Below, one piece after another: positions 37,699 to 47,731 of a stretch of 64,000 nucleotides of DNA (positions within the stretch are counted from its first letter, which is position 1; each line of letters begins with the position of its first letter). Origin of the DNA: Moritella sp. 24 (GTDB lineage: Bacteria > Pseudomonadota > Gammaproteobacteria > Enterobacterales > Moritellaceae); the NCBI RefSeq assembly GCF_018219155.1, contig NZ_CP056123.1, forward strand, positions 4,039,505 through 4,103,504, read 5' to 3'. The notes under the pieces are model-generated. The model saw only the letters and a list, made by a program, of their open reading frames with translations. It was not told where the DNA came from and searched no databases. Made by a program: the position numbers and the translations under genes.

Positions 37699-37725
37699 TA
37701 AATAAATACCCCTTATGGTCGATAT
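37699..37725 (+). promoter_or_regulatory. Sigma-28 (FliA)-like promoter of the chemoreceptor gene
   Basis: TAAA (37699-37702), a 15-base spacer, then GTCGATAT (37718-37725) match the flagellar sigma consensus TAAA-N15-GCCGATAA at all four -35 bases and six of eight -10 bases. It stands about 120 bp before the chemoreceptor ATG, fitting co-expression with motility genes. Confidence 0.6.
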
Positions 37726-37844
37726 CACATATGTATAAGCGTTATTTTGTTAATATTAATTCGACTAAATACAGTGAAATTAAATACCAATAGCTGTCAT
37801 TAAGTCGTTGAGATATTTGATTGATTTTATGATGGGAAAAAAAG

Positions 37845-39455
37845 ATGCTACGAAACTTATCTATCACTAAAAAAATAAACCTCGCATTAAGTACCCTTTT
37901 TATTCTGATCCTGGCTATTTCAGCATTATCACAAAGTAAACAAGAAACAGATCTTGTTTTATCCATTCTAGAACAACAAGCACATGAACAAGCCGACACT
38001 TATTTTGATAGCTTAAATACCATGATGCTAACCGGTAGCATCAATCAACGTGAAACATTACGCCACAAGATGCTAGAGAATGAAAATATTGCAGATATAC
38101 GCGTGATCCGTGGCGATAAAGTTAATCAACTATACGGAGCAGGGTTCGCGAGTGAGCAGATACAAGATGACTTTGACCGACGAGCATTAACCGGAGAAGT
38201 AATAAGCCAAGTGGTAAGCAGCCCAGAAGGTGAAAAATTAATGATCACCAAACCACTCATTGCATCAAAAAATTACCGTGGCACTGATTGTACCGCTTGC
38301 CACAATGCAAAAGAAGGCGATGTACTCGGCGCGGTAAGACTCGAATACTCTCTGACAGGTTTCTACCAGCAAGTACAACAAAATATTTTACGCTCAAGTG
38401 CAATCTTAGCTGTCGTATTATTTGCAGGACTCTTACTTACCTTGCTCATTATTCGTAAAGTCATCTTAATGCCAATCAATGAGCTAACTAACAGTATGGA
38501 GCTTGCAAGCGATACTCAAGATGTAACGACACTCATTGAAGTCAAAAATCATGATGAGATTGGTCGTATGGTGACATCGTTTAACTACATGATGAGTAAT
38601 TTCCATTACAGCTTAACCCATGTATTAAATACCGCAGAAAACTTAGAAGATATATCGACTAAATTAAGCACCGCATCAACACAAACCTACAACTCTGCAC
38701 ATCAACAAAAACAAGAAGCGGAAACAATTAACGCCAGTATTGCTAATATGCAGATTCAAGTCGAAGATATTCAGTCTAAAGCCAATCTAACCAAGGCAGC
38801 ATCATCACAGGCCGCATTAGAAACAAACAAGGGTAATTTACTCGCAAGTGCAACAATTGATGAAATTACCACGCTGACAACGCAACTCGATCATGTTGTC
38901 GATAAAATGCATCAACTTGGTGAGCAAACCAATAATGTGACAAAAATATTAGGTGTGATTAACTCTATTTCCGAACAAACCAATTTATTAGCGCTTAATG
39001 CCGCCATTGAAGCAGCCAGAGCAGGAGAAAGAGGACGAGGCTTTGCTGTCGTTGCAGAAGAAGTTCGTGCATTAGCCATAAAGACAAATAACTCGACTCA
39101 CGAGATACAAGCAATTGTGAGTACATTAACCGAAACATCGAATAGTTCGTTTAAGGCGATGGACACCGCAAAAACAACCGCGGCATCAGGTGCGATAAAA
39201 GTGTCACAATTAGCTGAAATGTTGAATGAGATTGCACGAGAAATGCAGGAAATTAATCAGTTAAATGATTCAGTCACCGAGTCATCTGCAACACAGCAGA
39301 ACTTAACTACTGATATTCAACATAATATAGAGACGATTACCGTTCATTCCGACGAAACAACAGTCGTCGCTACCCATGCCAATAGCATCAGTCAGGAACT
39401 ATTAACCCATTCCACTGAACTACTGACAAAAGTAAAAGAGTTTAAACTAAGTTAA
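37845..39455 (+). CDS. Methyl-accepting chemotaxis protein with c-type haem motif
   Basis: A 536-residue chemoreceptor. TM1 is about 11-28 and TM2 about 184-204, enclosing a periplasmic sensor of about 155 residues with CTACH (C149, C152, H153), a covalent haem c attachment motif, near its C-terminal end. HAMP is about 205-257 and a signalling hairpin tip ([20 protein letters not shown]) lies near 376-412. Chemoreceptors with such periplasmic haem domains are known from Geobacter and are thought to sense redox or gaseous ligands. Reported by one-gene transcription behind a FliA-like promoter. The C-terminus has no CheR-binding pentapeptide. Confidence 0.93.
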   Translation: MLRNLSITKKINLALSTLFILILAISALSQSKQETDLVLSILEQQAHEQADTYFDSLNTMMLTGSINQRETLRHKMLENENIADIRVIRGDKVNQLYGAGFASEQIQDDFDRRALTGEVISQVVSSPEGEKLMITKPLIASKNYRGTDCTACHNAKEGDVLGAVRLEYSLTGFYQQVQQNILRSSAILAVVLFAGLLLTLLIIRKVILMPINELTNSMELASDTQDVTTLIEVKNHDEIGRMVTSFNYMMSNFHYSLTHVLNTAENLEDISTKLSTASTQTYNSAHQQKQEAETINASIANMQIQVEDIQSKANLTKAASSQAALETNKGNLLASATIDEITTLTTQLDHVVDKMHQLGEQTNNVTKILGVINSISEQTNLLALNAAIEAARAGERGRGFAVVAEEVRALAIKTNNSTHEIQAIVSTLTETSNSSFKAMDTAKTTAASGAIKVSQLAEMLNEIAREMQEINQLNDSVTESSATQQNLTTDIQHNIETITVHSDETTVVATHANSISQELLTHSTELLTKVKEFKLS

Positions 39456-39465
39456 CACGCTAGAA

Positions 39466-40641
39466 TTAGTTTAACCCAATGGCATAGCGTAGCGCCTGAC
39501 GCTTTAATGGTCCGGCGCGCTGTGCGATAGCTAATCCAAGATTACGCAACACTTTAGCGGGCGCAGAGTTATTACTGAATACAGAATAAAACAGATCCAT
39601 GCTGGTTTGCATTAATAGGTTGTCTGGTTTACGACTACGCTGATATTGGTTTAATAATAATTCGGTATCCCAAGCTTCACCTTCTATCACTGCACTTCGA
39701 ATCAGTTCACATAGCACGTTCACATCTTTAAACCCGATATTAACGCCCTGCCCTGCTAATGGATTAATTGTATGTGCAGCATCACCAAGTAAAACAACTC
39801 GACCTTTATAGTACTGCTGTGCATGACGTCGAGTCAGCGGAAATGAGCCATGATTAGTAATTTCAAATTCACCGATCAGATCAGGAAAATGTTTTTGCAC
39901 TTCCACTTTCAGTTCAGCATTCGATAATTTACTCAAATGATTTATTTGTGCGGTCTGATGATACCAAACCAAAGAGGCTTTATGTCCTGGTAGTGGTAAT
40001 AACGCCATTGGTCCTGTCGGCGAAAATTCCTGCCAAGTAACGTCTTGCTGTGCCTGCTCGGTATCAATATTAATGAGCATACAGCTTTGGCGATAATCCC
40101 AACTACTAATACCAATATTACTTTGTTGACGGATAATCGAATTAGCACCATCAGCACCAAGAACTAACTTAGCTTGCAGTTTCGTACCAGAAGTTAACGT
40201 TATTTGAGCGTATTCACTGCACTGCTCTAGCGTTGCAACTTTTTCAGGGCAAAGTAGATGCACATTAGAATGGCGCTTCATCGCTTCAAGTAAGCCCAGT
40301 TGAATCACTCGATTTTCAATGATATAACCTAATTTGTCGTAACCAATATCATTAGCGTGAAATTTAGTTTCACAACCACCTTGATCCCAAGTCTCTAAAC
40401 GACGATAAGGACACAAACGCATTCCGCTGATATTAGTCCAAGCACCAGTTGCAACGAGTAATTGTTGAGACGCTAAGCTAATCGCTGAAACACGCAGATC
40501 CATCGGCTGTTCGAATGAAAAAGCGGGCGGTGTTTGTGCTTCAATTACTGCGATCTTAAGTCCCGAAGGCGCGAGTAAATTAGCGGTGCTAGCACCAACC
40601 ATTCCGCCACCAACAATTATTACATCAAATTCCTGCATCAT
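39466..40641 (-). CDS. ubiF: 2-Octaprenyl-3-methyl-6-methoxy-1,4-benzoquinol hydroxylase
   Basis: An FAD-dependent monooxygenase of ubiquinone biosynthesis. The dinucleotide fold IIVGGGMVGAS, the DG motif (LVLGADGANSIIR) and the FAD/ribityl motif LLGDAAHTINPLAGQG identify the UbiH/UbiF/VisC family. I assign UbiF from the 391-residue length, equal to E. coli UbiF, and from its place divergent to miaB beside the Met/Leu/Gln tRNA array. It is convergent with the chemoreceptor gene, only 10 bp apart. Confidence 0.9.
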   Translation of the reverse strand: MMQEFDVIIVGGGMVGASTANLLAPSGLKIAVIEAQTPPAFSFEQPMDLRVSAISLASQQLLVATGAWTNISGMRLCPYRRLETWDQGGCETKFHANDIGYDKLGYIIENRVIQLGLLEAMKRHSNVHLLCPEKVATLEQCSEYAQITLTSGTKLQAKLVLGADGANSIIRQQSNIGISSWDYRQSCMLINIDTEQAQQDVTWQEFSPTGPMALLPLPGHKASLVWYHQTAQINHLSKLSNAELKVEVQKHFPDLIGEFEITNHGSFPLTRRHAQQYYKGRVVLLGDAAHTINPLAGQGVNIGFKDVNVLCELIRSAVIEGEAWDTELLLNQYQRSRKPDNLLMQTSMDLFYSVFSNNSAPAKVLRNLGLAIAQRAGPLKRQALRYAIGLN

Positions 40642-40861
40642 GCTTCCTGAACCGTTTAAGGATAAATTCTTATCGAATCAGAATTCTAACAAGCTTTACG
40701 CCGAAATGATTGCTTTGCCCAATGAAAATTACAGTAAATTTATGCACAGAAGACTCGATCACGTCTAGTCAACAGACTATTAAGGCAGTAGAATACGCGA
40801 TCTTCTGTGTGTTTTCACACAACTTGAATATCGCAATAAATAATAAAGAGCAACGTGGATA

Positions 40862-42292
40862 ATGAGTAAAAAACTGCACATTAAAACCTGGGGCTGCCAG
40901 ATGAACGAGTACGATTCATCAAAAATGGCAGACTTGTTAAATGCCGAAAATGGTTTTGAACTGACTGAAAACCCAGAGGAAGCGGATGTTCTTCTATTAA
41001 ACACCTGTTCTATCAGAGAAAAAGCGCAAGAAAAAGTATTCCACCAACTAGGTCGTTGGAAAAAACTTAAAAAGCGTAATCCAAAATTAGTGATCGGTGT
41101 AGGCGGTTGCGTAGCATCACAAGAAGGTGCTGAAATTCAAAAACGCGCACCTATCGTAAACCTTGTATTTGGTCCACAAACCTTACACCGTTTACCAGAA
41201 ATGATTAATGATGCACAAGCGGGTAAAAAAGGGCTTGTTGACGTTAGCTTCCCTGAAATTGAAAAATTCGATCGCTTACCAGAGCCACGTGCCGAAGGTG
41301 TATCAGCATTCGTATCTATCATGGAAGGCTGTTCAAAATACTGTACGTTCTGCGTTGTACCTTATACGCGTGGCGAAGAAGTAAGTCGTCCACTTGACGA
41401 TATCCTTTACGAAATAGCACAACTTGCAGAGCAAGGTGTACGTGAAGTAAATCTACTTGGTCAGAATGCCAATGCATACCGTGGCGAAATGCACGATGAC
41501 GATGATATGTGTTCATTTGCAGATCTTTTACGTTATGTTGCTGCAATTGATGGTATTGACCGTATTCGCTATACAACGAGCCACCCAATTGAATTCACAA
41601 GTGATATCGTTGAAGTTTATAAAGACACACCTGAAGTTGTATCGCACTTACATCTTCCAGTGCAATCAGGTTCAGACCGTATCCTTACGCTAATGAAACG
41701 TTCGCACACTGCAATCGAATACAAATCATTAATCCGTAAACTGCGTAAAGCACGTCCGGGTCTAGTGATGAGTTCAGATTTCATCATCGGTTTCCCAGGT
41801 GAAAGCAAACAAGACTTCGCTGATACCATGAAATTGATTGAAGATATTGAATACGATATCAGCTTCAGCTTTATCTACAGTGCACGTCCTGGTACGCCTG
41901 CAGCAGATTTACCTGATGATGTATCATTAGAAGAGAAAAAAGAGCGTCTGGCTATTCTACAAACTCGTATTAGCCAAATGTCGCAAAAAATTGGCCGAAA
42001 TATGGTTAATACTACACAACGTATTTTAGTTGAAGGTCCGTCGAAGAAAAACATCATGGAACTGACTGGTCGAACTGAAAACAACCGTGTTGTTAACTTC
42101 GAAGGTTCTCCGGATCTAATCGGTACCTTTGTTGATGTCGACATTGTTGATGTATTCCCTAACTCTATCCGTGGTGTATTTATCCGTGGTGAAGATGAAA
42201 TGGGTCTACGTAGTGACGTTAAACCAAGTGATATCTTGGCGCGTGCTACAAATCAACCGGATGAGCTAGGTGTTGCTAAGTTCAACCCATAA
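40862..42292 (+). CDS. miaB: tRNA-2-methylthio-N6-dimethylallyladenosine synthase
   Basis: MiaB is a radical-SAM methylthiotransferase modifying A37 of tRNAs reading UNN codons. Both iron-sulfur clusters are predicted: C12, C49 and C83 in the N-terminal domain and the radical-SAM C157-x3-C161-x2-C164 (GCSKYCTFC). A TRAM domain ends the 476 residues. First gene of miaB-ybeZ-ybeY-corC-lnt. Confidence 0.97.
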   Translation: MSKKLHIKTWGCQMNEYDSSKMADLLNAENGFELTENPEEADVLLLNTCSIREKAQEKVFHQLGRWKKLKKRNPKLVIGVGGCVASQEGAEIQKRAPIVNLVFGPQTLHRLPEMINDAQAGKKGLVDVSFPEIEKFDRLPEPRAEGVSAFVSIMEGCSKYCTFCVVPYTRGEEVSRPLDDILYEIAQLAEQGVREVNLLGQNANAYRGEMHDDDDMCSFADLLRYVAAIDGIDRIRYTTSHPIEFTSDIVEVYKDTPEVVSHLHLPVQSGSDRILTLMKRSHTAIEYKSLIRKLRKARPGLVMSSDFIIGFPGESKQDFADTMKLIEDIEYDISFSFIYSARPGTPAADLPDDVSLEEKKERLAILQTRISQMSQKIGRNMVNTTQRILVEGPSKKNIMELTGRTENNRVVNFEGSPDLIGTFVDVDIVDVFPNSIRGVFIRGEDEMGLRSDVKPSDILARATNQPDELGVAKFNP

Positions 42293-42303
42293 GAGATAGA
42301 CTA

Positions 42304-42330
42304 AGAGCCATTAAGACCATTAATGGCTCT
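42304..42330 (+). repeat. 11-bp perfect hairpin across the ybeZ start
   Basis: AGAGCCATTAA (42304-42314) and TTAATGGCTCT (42320-42330) pair around a 5-base loop. The ATG at 42323 lies inside the right arm. No T-run follows. The hairpin would bury that start codon in the mRNA. Confidence 0.75.
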
Positions 42331-43360
42331 GCCTAATGAGACTATTTTGAACCAGAACACCACAACGCTAGACATATTTTTAGAACCGGCTGACGGGGCG
42401 AGATTAGCTCATTTATGTGGCCCATTTGATGACAATCTTAAACAACTTGAACGTCGTTTAGAGGTTGAAATTACTTATCAAAATAATCAATTCCATATTA
42501 CCGGTAATCCGGTTAACGCGCACAGTTGCATGGATATTCTACGAAATCTTTATATTGAAACTCAGCCTGTTAAAGGCCAAGTAAGCGATATTGAGCCTGA
42601 GCAAATCCACCTTGCAATACAAGCATGCCGTTTACTCGAACCAGAACCAGTATCAGCACCAAAAGTCGCGAGTTTTAATACTGTGATTAAAACCAAGCGT
42701 GGCATGATTAAGCCGCGTGGTGACAACCAAGCCAATTACATTGCGAATATTTTAACGCATGATATCACCTTTGGTATTGGTCCAGCAGGTACAGGTAAAA
42801 CCTATTTAGCCGTTGCAGCAGCTGTGGATGCCTTAGAGCGTCAAGAGGTACGTAGAATTTTACTGACTCGCCCAGCCGTTGAAGCAGGTGAAAAACTTGG
42901 TTTTCTACCCGGTGATTTAAGCCAAAAAGTCGACCCATATTTACGCCCTCTTTATGATGCGTTATTTGAGATGCTTGGTTTTGAAAAAGTGGAACGTTTA
43001 ATTGAGCGTAATGTCATAGAGATAGCACCACTTGCCTATATGCGTGGCCGTACACTCAATGATGCGTTTATTATTTTAGATGAGAGTCAAAATACCACCA
43101 TCGAACAAATGAAAATGTTTTTAACCCGTATTGGTTTTAATTCTAAAGCGGTGATCACAGGTGATATTACGCAAGTTGATCTACCGAAACACATAACGTC
43201 AGGCTTACGTCATGCGATGGATGTTTTAGAACCAGTAAAAGACATTAGCTTTAACGTATTCATATCTAATGATGTGGTGCGTCATCCTGTTGTTGCAAAA
43301 ATTGTCGATGCTTATGAAAACTTTGAAAATAGCATTGCCCGTAAGGATAAAGATTCATGA
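42323..43360 (+). CDS. ybeZ: PhoH-like ATPase YbeZ
   Basis: A 345-residue PhoH-family P-loop protein that partners YbeY in ribosome quality control and 16S maturation. Walker A GPAGTGKT lies at 153-160 and Walker [11 protein letters not shown] follows. From LEPADGARL on it matches E. coli YbeZ. The start is uncertain: ATG 42323 lies in a perfect hairpin and lacks a Shine-Dalgarno; TTG 42347 is a possible alternative. The end overlaps ybeY by 4 bp. Confidence 0.93.
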   Translation: MALPNETILNQNTTTLDIFLEPADGARLAHLCGPFDDNLKQLERRLEVEITYQNNQFHITGNPVNAHSCMDILRNLYIETQPVKGQVSDIEPEQIHLAIQACRLLEPEPVSAPKVASFNTVIKTKRGMIKPRGDNQANYIANILTHDITFGIGPAGTGKTYLAVAAAVDALERQEVRRILLTRPAVEAGEKLGFLPGDLSQKVDPYLRPLYDALFEMLGFEKVERLIERNVIEIAPLAYMRGRTLNDAFIILDESQNTTIEQMKMFLTRIGFNSKAVITGDITQVDLPKHITSGLRHAMDVLEPVKDISFNVFISNDVVRHPVVAKIVDAYENFENSIARKDKDS

Positions 43361-43818
43361 ATACTACACTAGATTTACAAATCGCGACGGAAGACGAATC
43401 GCAATTACCAACTGAAGCACAACTAACAACCTGGCTTGATGCTGCGGTTAAACTCTTTCAAGAAAGTGCTGAAGTCACTATTCGTATTGTTGATAACGAA
43501 GAAAGCCAACAACTTAATAGCGATTACCGTGGTAAAGACAAGCCTACGAATGTACTGTCATTTCCATTTGAGGTGCCAGAAGGTATTGAATTAAATTTGC
43601 TTGGCGATTTAATTATCTGTAAACAAGTCGTTGAACGCGAAGCACAAGAGCAACAAAAACCACTGACCGCACATTGGGCGCACATGGTTATTCATGGAAC
43701 TTTACATTTACTCGGCTATGATCATATTATCGATGAAGAAGCAGACGAGATGGAAGCGCTAGAAACCGAAATTATGCTAAAACTCGATTTTGAAGACCCC
43801 TATATTACTGAAAAGTAG
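43357..43818 (+). CDS. ybeY: Endoribonuclease YbeY, 16S rRNA maturation
   Basis: YbeY is a zinc-dependent single-strand RNase acting in 16S 3'-end maturation and 70S quality control. The metal motif HxxxHxxxxxH is H113, H117 and H123 ([11 protein letters not shown]). The conserved [16 protein letters not shown] lies at 56-71. The ATGA overlap with ybeZ implies translational coupling. Confidence 0.96.
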   Translation: MNTTLDLQIATEDESQLPTEAQLTTWLDAAVKLFQESAEVTIRIVDNEESQQLNSDYRGKDKPTNVLSFPFEVPEGIELNLLGDLIICKQVVEREAQEQQKPLTAHWAHMVIHGTLHLLGYDHIIDEEADEMEALETEIMLKLDFEDPYITEK

Positions 43819-43860
43819 TATTAATACCATTAACGTTAAATAACTTAGGTACAACAAACT

Positions 43861-44745
43861 ATGAACGACGACAAACCTCACTCGACAAACGGTTCATCAA
43901 AAAAAGGTTTTTTTGAAAAATTTTCTCAATTATTCCAAGGTGAGCCGAAAAACAGAGAAGAGCTTGTAGAAGTGATCCAGGATGCAGAAAACCGCGAACT
44001 GATAGATCAAGACACAAAAGATATGATTGAAGGTGTACTCGAAGTCTCTGGACTGAAAGTAAGGGACATTATGATTCCACGCTCACAAATCATTACGATC
44101 GATAAAAGCCAAAAGGTAGAAGAGTTTTTACCTATCATGATTGACTCTGCGCACTCGCGCTTTCCAGTCGTCAATGAAGATAAAGATCATATCGAGGGGA
44201 TCTTGTTAGCTAAAGATCTACTTAAATTTGTGTTTGCTGGCACACCAGATAGCTTTGAGCTGTCTTCTATTTTACGCCCAGCAGTTGTTGTACCAGAAAG
44301 TAAACGTGTTGATAAACTCCTTAAAGAGTTTCGTTCTGAACGCTATCATATGGCCGTTGTGGTTGATGAATTTGGTGGTGTATCAGGTCTTGTTACCATT
44401 GAGGATATTCTTGAAGAAATCGTTGGCGAAATTGAAGACGAATTCGATGAAGATGAATCGGCACAAGAAGATATTCGTCGTATTAATAAAAGCGTGTTTT
44501 CAGTGCAGGCATTAACACCTGTTGATGATTTTAATGACTACTTTTCATCTATGTTTAAAGATGATGAGGTCGACACAATTGGCGGTATGATTGCCCATGC
44601 ATTTGGCCATTTACCAGAGCAGGGTGAGATAATCACTGTTGAAGGCTATCAATTTAAAGTCATTTCAGCAGATCGCCGTCGTATTATTCAACTGCAAGTG
44701 AAGGTGCCAGAAGCACAACTTGATCGCTTAGCTGAATCTGCTTAA
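43861..44745 (+). CDS. corC: CorC/YbeX, CBS-domain protein of the magnesium/cobalt efflux family
   Basis: A 294-residue soluble protein with two CBS domains (about 70-195: [14 protein letters not shown] and [20 protein letters not shown]) and a C-terminal CorC_HlyC domain ([18 protein letters not shown]). Linked to Mg2+/Co2+ efflux and to ribosome homeostasis in E. coli. Located 42 bp after ybeY in the conserved miaB-lnt cluster. Confidence 0.94.
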   Translation: MNDDKPHSTNGSSKKGFFEKFSQLFQGEPKNREELVEVIQDAENRELIDQDTKDMIEGVLEVSGLKVRDIMIPRSQIITIDKSQKVEEFLPIMIDSAHSRFPVVNEDKDHIEGILLAKDLLKFVFAGTPDSFELSSILRPAVVVPESKRVDKLLKEFRSERYHMAVVVDEFGGVSGLVTIEDILEEIVGEIEDEFDEDESAQEDIRRINKSVFSVQALTPVDDFNDYFSSMFKDDEVDTIGGMIAHAFGHLPEQGEIITVEGYQFKVISADRRRIIQLQVKVPEAQLDRLAESA

Positions 44746-44803
44746 CCGTCTCAGTGACAGGTTACTCCGCTTGTCGCTGAATATTGCAACAAAGGAATAA
44801 CCT

Positions 44804-46348
44804 ATCAAACCACTGATTCATAAAATAGGCGCGTCACTTGCTGGCGCGCTTAGCGTTTTTGCTTTTGCTCCATTTGACTACACCATTAGCTTATACGTTT
44901 CACTCTTTGCCCTACTCTTTATTCTTGATAATAAATCAGCAAAACACGCAGCCGGATACGGTTTTCTTTGGGGACTCGGTTTCTTCATAGCAGGCATCCA
45001 CTGGGTTGCAGTAAGCATCTTAGACTTCGGTGGTTTACCCGTGCCTGTCGCAGGGCTACTTGTTGTATTACTCTGTGCTTATCTTGCTATTTACCCTGCA
45101 CTTTGTGCTTATCTACTTAACCGATTTACGTCACACTCCAGCTTGCTACGCTACTTTATCGCTTTTCCTGCTATTTGGTTAATTACCGATTGGTTACGTG
45201 GTTGGGTTATGACCGGTTTTCCTTGGCTGCAATTTGGTTATAGCCAAATGGATACCCCACTCGTTAACTACGCACCGCTGCTTGGCGTAGAGGGGATCAC
45301 CGTTGCAGTTTGTTTAATCACGGCAAGCTTATACTATGCTTATCGCGAACGTAAATTTATCATCTCCGCAGCAGTTATTTCGGTTATCGTATTTTCAGCG
45401 ATGGCGTTACAAGGCCAACAGTGGACAACGCCACAGGCATCAAAATCAATTGCATTAGTACAGGGTAATACAGAACAAGATGAAAAATGGTTACCTGAAA
45501 AACGAACAGACATTCTTAATGAATACCTAAAGTTAAGTTTAGATCATACCGATGCTGATATTATTATTTGGCCAGAATCGGCAATTCCAGCTTTAGAGTT
45601 TCAAGTTAAAAGTTACTTAGACTATGTATCAGAACTGATGCGTGAGAGTAATACGACACTCATCACTGGCATTATTAATTACCAGCGTGTTGATAACATT
45701 GATGAATATTACAATGCAGTGATCGTACTGGGTCAGCCTCAAGAGCATAAAAATCATTCACCAATTAATGATCGTTATTACAAAAACAAACTATTACCAA
45801 TTGGTGAGTTCGTGCCTTTCGAAGACTTACTCAGACCAATTGCACCACTCTTCAATTTACCCATGTCGTCATTTCAACGTGGTGGTGAAGAACAATTAAA
45901 TCTAGCCGCAAGTAATGTGCATATTGCCACAGCTATTTGTTATGAAATTGCCTTTAACCAAACCTTAGTAAAAACGGTAACACCTGATACAGGGTTTATT
46001 TTAACAGTAAGTAACGATGCATGGTTTGGTACTTCTATTGGTCCCGACCAACATTTAGAAATAGCGAGAATGCGGGCATTCGAATTTCAACGTCCTGTCA
46101 TTCGTAGCACTAATACTGGTATTACTGCGATTTACGATGCTCAAGGTCAAGAGGTTGGTCGTATTGCTCAATTTGAAAAAGCGGTATTACGTGCGGAAGT
46201 AACGCCTTATCAGGGTACAACACCGTTTAATCGTTACGGTAATACGCCTTTATTAATATTGTCTTTCTTATTATTCGGTGCAGTATTCGTTCATGCTCTC
46301 ATTACGAAAAAATATCAGGCTAAACGTCTGGTTAGTCATTCGTTATAA
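44804..46348 (+). CDS. lnt: Apolipoprotein N-acyltransferase, probable AUC start
   Basis: Lnt adds the third acyl chain to lipoproteins in the inner membrane. Catalytic residues correspond to E258 (WPESAIP), K327 (YYKNKLLPIGE) and C379 (TAICYE). The frame is open from the TAA at 44798-44800. GTG 45041 would lose 79 residues with the first membrane helices. AGGA at 44793-44796 stands 7 bases before ATC AAA CCA; starting there gives 514 residues, against 512 in E. coli. No ATG, GTG or TTG lies in frame between. Either AUC is used, or an ATG has been lost by mutation or sequence error. Confidence 0.85.
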   Translation: MKPLIHKIGASLAGALSVFAFAPFDYTISLYVSLFALLFILDNKSAKHAAGYGFLWGLGFFIAGIHWVAVSILDFGGLPVPVAGLLVVLLCAYLAIYPALCAYLLNRFTSHSSLLRYFIAFPAIWLITDWLRGWVMTGFPWLQFGYSQMDTPLVNYAPLLGVEGITVAVCLITASLYYAYRERKFIISAAVISVIVFSAMALQGQQWTTPQASKSIALVQGNTEQDEKWLPEKRTDILNEYLKLSLDHTDADIIIWPESAIPALEFQVKSYLDYVSELMRESNTTLITGIINYQRVDNIDEYYNAVIVLGQPQEHKNHSPINDRYYKNKLLPIGEFVPFEDLLRPIAPLFNLPMSSFQRGGEEQLNLAASNVHIATAICYEIAFNQTLVKTVTPDTGFILTVSNDAWFGTSIGPDQHLEIARMRAFEFQRPVIRSTNTGITAIYDAQGQEVGRIAQFEKAVLRAEVTPYQGTTPFNRYGNTPLLILSFLLFGAVFVHALITKKYQAKRLVSHSL

Positions 46349-46373
46349 ATACAGCTAAGCACAACAGAGCAAT

Positions 46374-46402
46374 AAAAATGGCACTTTTAAAGTGCCATTT
46401 TT
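46374..46402. terminator. Bidirectional terminator between lnt and SirB2-like gene
   Basis: AAAATGGCACTTT (46375-46387) and AAAGTGCCATTTT (46389-46401) form a 13-bp perfect stem with terminal A/T runs on both strands. Confidence 0.85.
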
Positions 46403-46428
46403 ATCATTTCAAACAATCTGATTTATAT

Positions 46429-46803
46429 TTACATAAATAATGCGACTTTTGTTTTCGCTATATAGAAGATAGTAACAAAAAACACCATCGTCACTGCGAT
46501 ACAGGCTTGGCGCACTTTTAAATTCATCTTAGGTTTAAACGCAAGCATTGCAAAACCAACATAAGCAAATAGCAGCACAAGTTTTTCAGTTACCCAAGCA
46601 TCAACAAACGGATATTGATTAATCGTCGCACATAACGCAAAACCCGAGAGGATTAATACTAGGTTAAGCACCTTGTGGATCTTAAAAAGTATATAGTTAT
46701 TAATCAATTCAGAGCCTTTAATTGCCCAAAACGTACGTAATGCAAAACTGAGTAAACTAATTAACAATAAAGCTAAGTGCGCTTTCAATAGCAGTGGATA
46801 CAT
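46429..46803 (-). CDS. SirB2 family membrane protein, second copy
   Basis: A 124-residue hydrophobic protein with about four helices (LLLKAHLALLLISLLSFALR first). The layout and the WVTEKLVLLFAYVGFAMLA segment fit the SirB2 family. It shares with the operon copy at 27387-27761 the pattern H near residue 9 and the TEKL motif, but sequence identity looks low. Function unknown. It stands alone, convergent with lnt. Confidence 0.78.
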   Translation of the reverse strand: MYPLLLKAHLALLLISLLSFALRTFWAIKGSELINNYILFKIHKVLNLVLILSGFALCATINQYPFVDAWVTEKLVLLFAYVGFAMLAFKPKMNLKVRQACIAVTMVFFVTIFYIAKTKVALFM

Positions 46804-47020
46804 AACAATTCCGTGAAATAAGAGAAGTAAGGACTGTTATCATAACGGCCAATTAAATCACTGTTTTGATACAGATCAAGACGTAACAATTGCGCAACAA
46901 TTTAGACTATATACTCTTGTTCTGCAAAGCATGTACTCTTGTCTTACAAATAGGTAAACTACCGCAACTATATTATATATAGCTAAACAAACACGACTAT
47001 CTAGCCAAGAGAGATGAGCA

Positions 47021-47650
47021 ATGCAAGTTAAAGTCATTCCAGTTACGCCTTTTGAACAAAATTGCAGTCTATTAATCTGCCCTGAAACCAAGAAGGCAGC
47101 AATTGTTGATCCTGGTGGCGATGTTGAAAAAATTATTAACCAAATCAATCAGCAAGGCGTTGAAGTAGAAAAGATCTTATTAACCCATGCACATATTGAT
47201 CACGTTGGCGGCACTGAAGCATTAGCAGCAGCATTAAACGTATCAATTGAAGGTCCACATATTGCTGATAAGTTTTGGTTAGATAAACTACCGATGCAAG
47301 GACAAATGTTTGGCTTTCCACAAGTACCACCATTCGAACCACAACGCTGGTTAGAACACGGTGATACAGTTTCATTTGGTCATCAAGAGTTAACCGTTCT
47401 ACATACACCAGGTCATACGCCGGGTCATGTTGTATTCAATCACTCAAATACTAAACAAGTTATTGTTGGTGATGTGTTATTCAGTGGTTCTATTGGTCGT
47501 ACTGATTTCCCACAAGGTTGCTTTAATACTTTAATGACAGCAATCAAAGGCCAGTTATGGACGTTACCAGAAGAGACTGTGTTCTTCCCGGGGCATGGAC
47601 CAACGTCAACAATCGGTCACGAAAAAAGAACAAATCAACACGTAAGATAA
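47021..47650 (+). CDS. gloC: Metallo-beta-lactamase fold hydrolase, type II glyoxalase GloC
   Basis: A 209-residue member of the YcbL/GloC group, which hydrolyses S-lactoylglutathione. Metal ligands are H56, H58, D60 and H61 (THAHIDH), with HTPGHTPGH, GDVLFSGSIGRTD and FFPGHGP further on. The short length, without the extra C-terminal domain of GloB, argues for GloC. It is monocistronic between a promoter-bearing gap and a bidirectional terminator. Confidence 0.85.
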   Translation: MQVKVIPVTPFEQNCSLLICPETKKAAIVDPGGDVEKIINQINQQGVEVEKILLTHAHIDHVGGTEALAAALNVSIEGPHIADKFWLDKLPMQGQMFGFPQVPPFEPQRWLEHGDTVSFGHQELTVLHTPGHTPGHVVFNHSNTKQVIVGDVLFSGSIGRTDFPQGCFNTLMTAIKGQLWTLPEETVFFPGHGPTSTIGHEKRTNQHVR

Positions 47651-47687
47651 TGATTTAACAAAGCTACATTATTTACGTTAAAAATTT

Positions 47688-47724
47688 AAAGCCCAAGTAT
47701 ATTAAAAATACTTGGGCTTTTTTA
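47688..47724. terminator. Bidirectional terminator between gloC and eda
   Basis: AAAGCCCAAGTAT (47688-47700) pairs with ATACTTGGGCTTT (47708-47720) and runs into T residues on the plus strand; the minus strand has a short A/T tail. Confidence 0.9.
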
Positions 47725-47731
47725 TGCGTTA

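Noticed and set aside
45041-46348. Lnt starting at GTG 45041
   Set aside because: It would lose 79 N-terminal residues including membrane helices, while the upstream frame aligns with E. coli Lnt.
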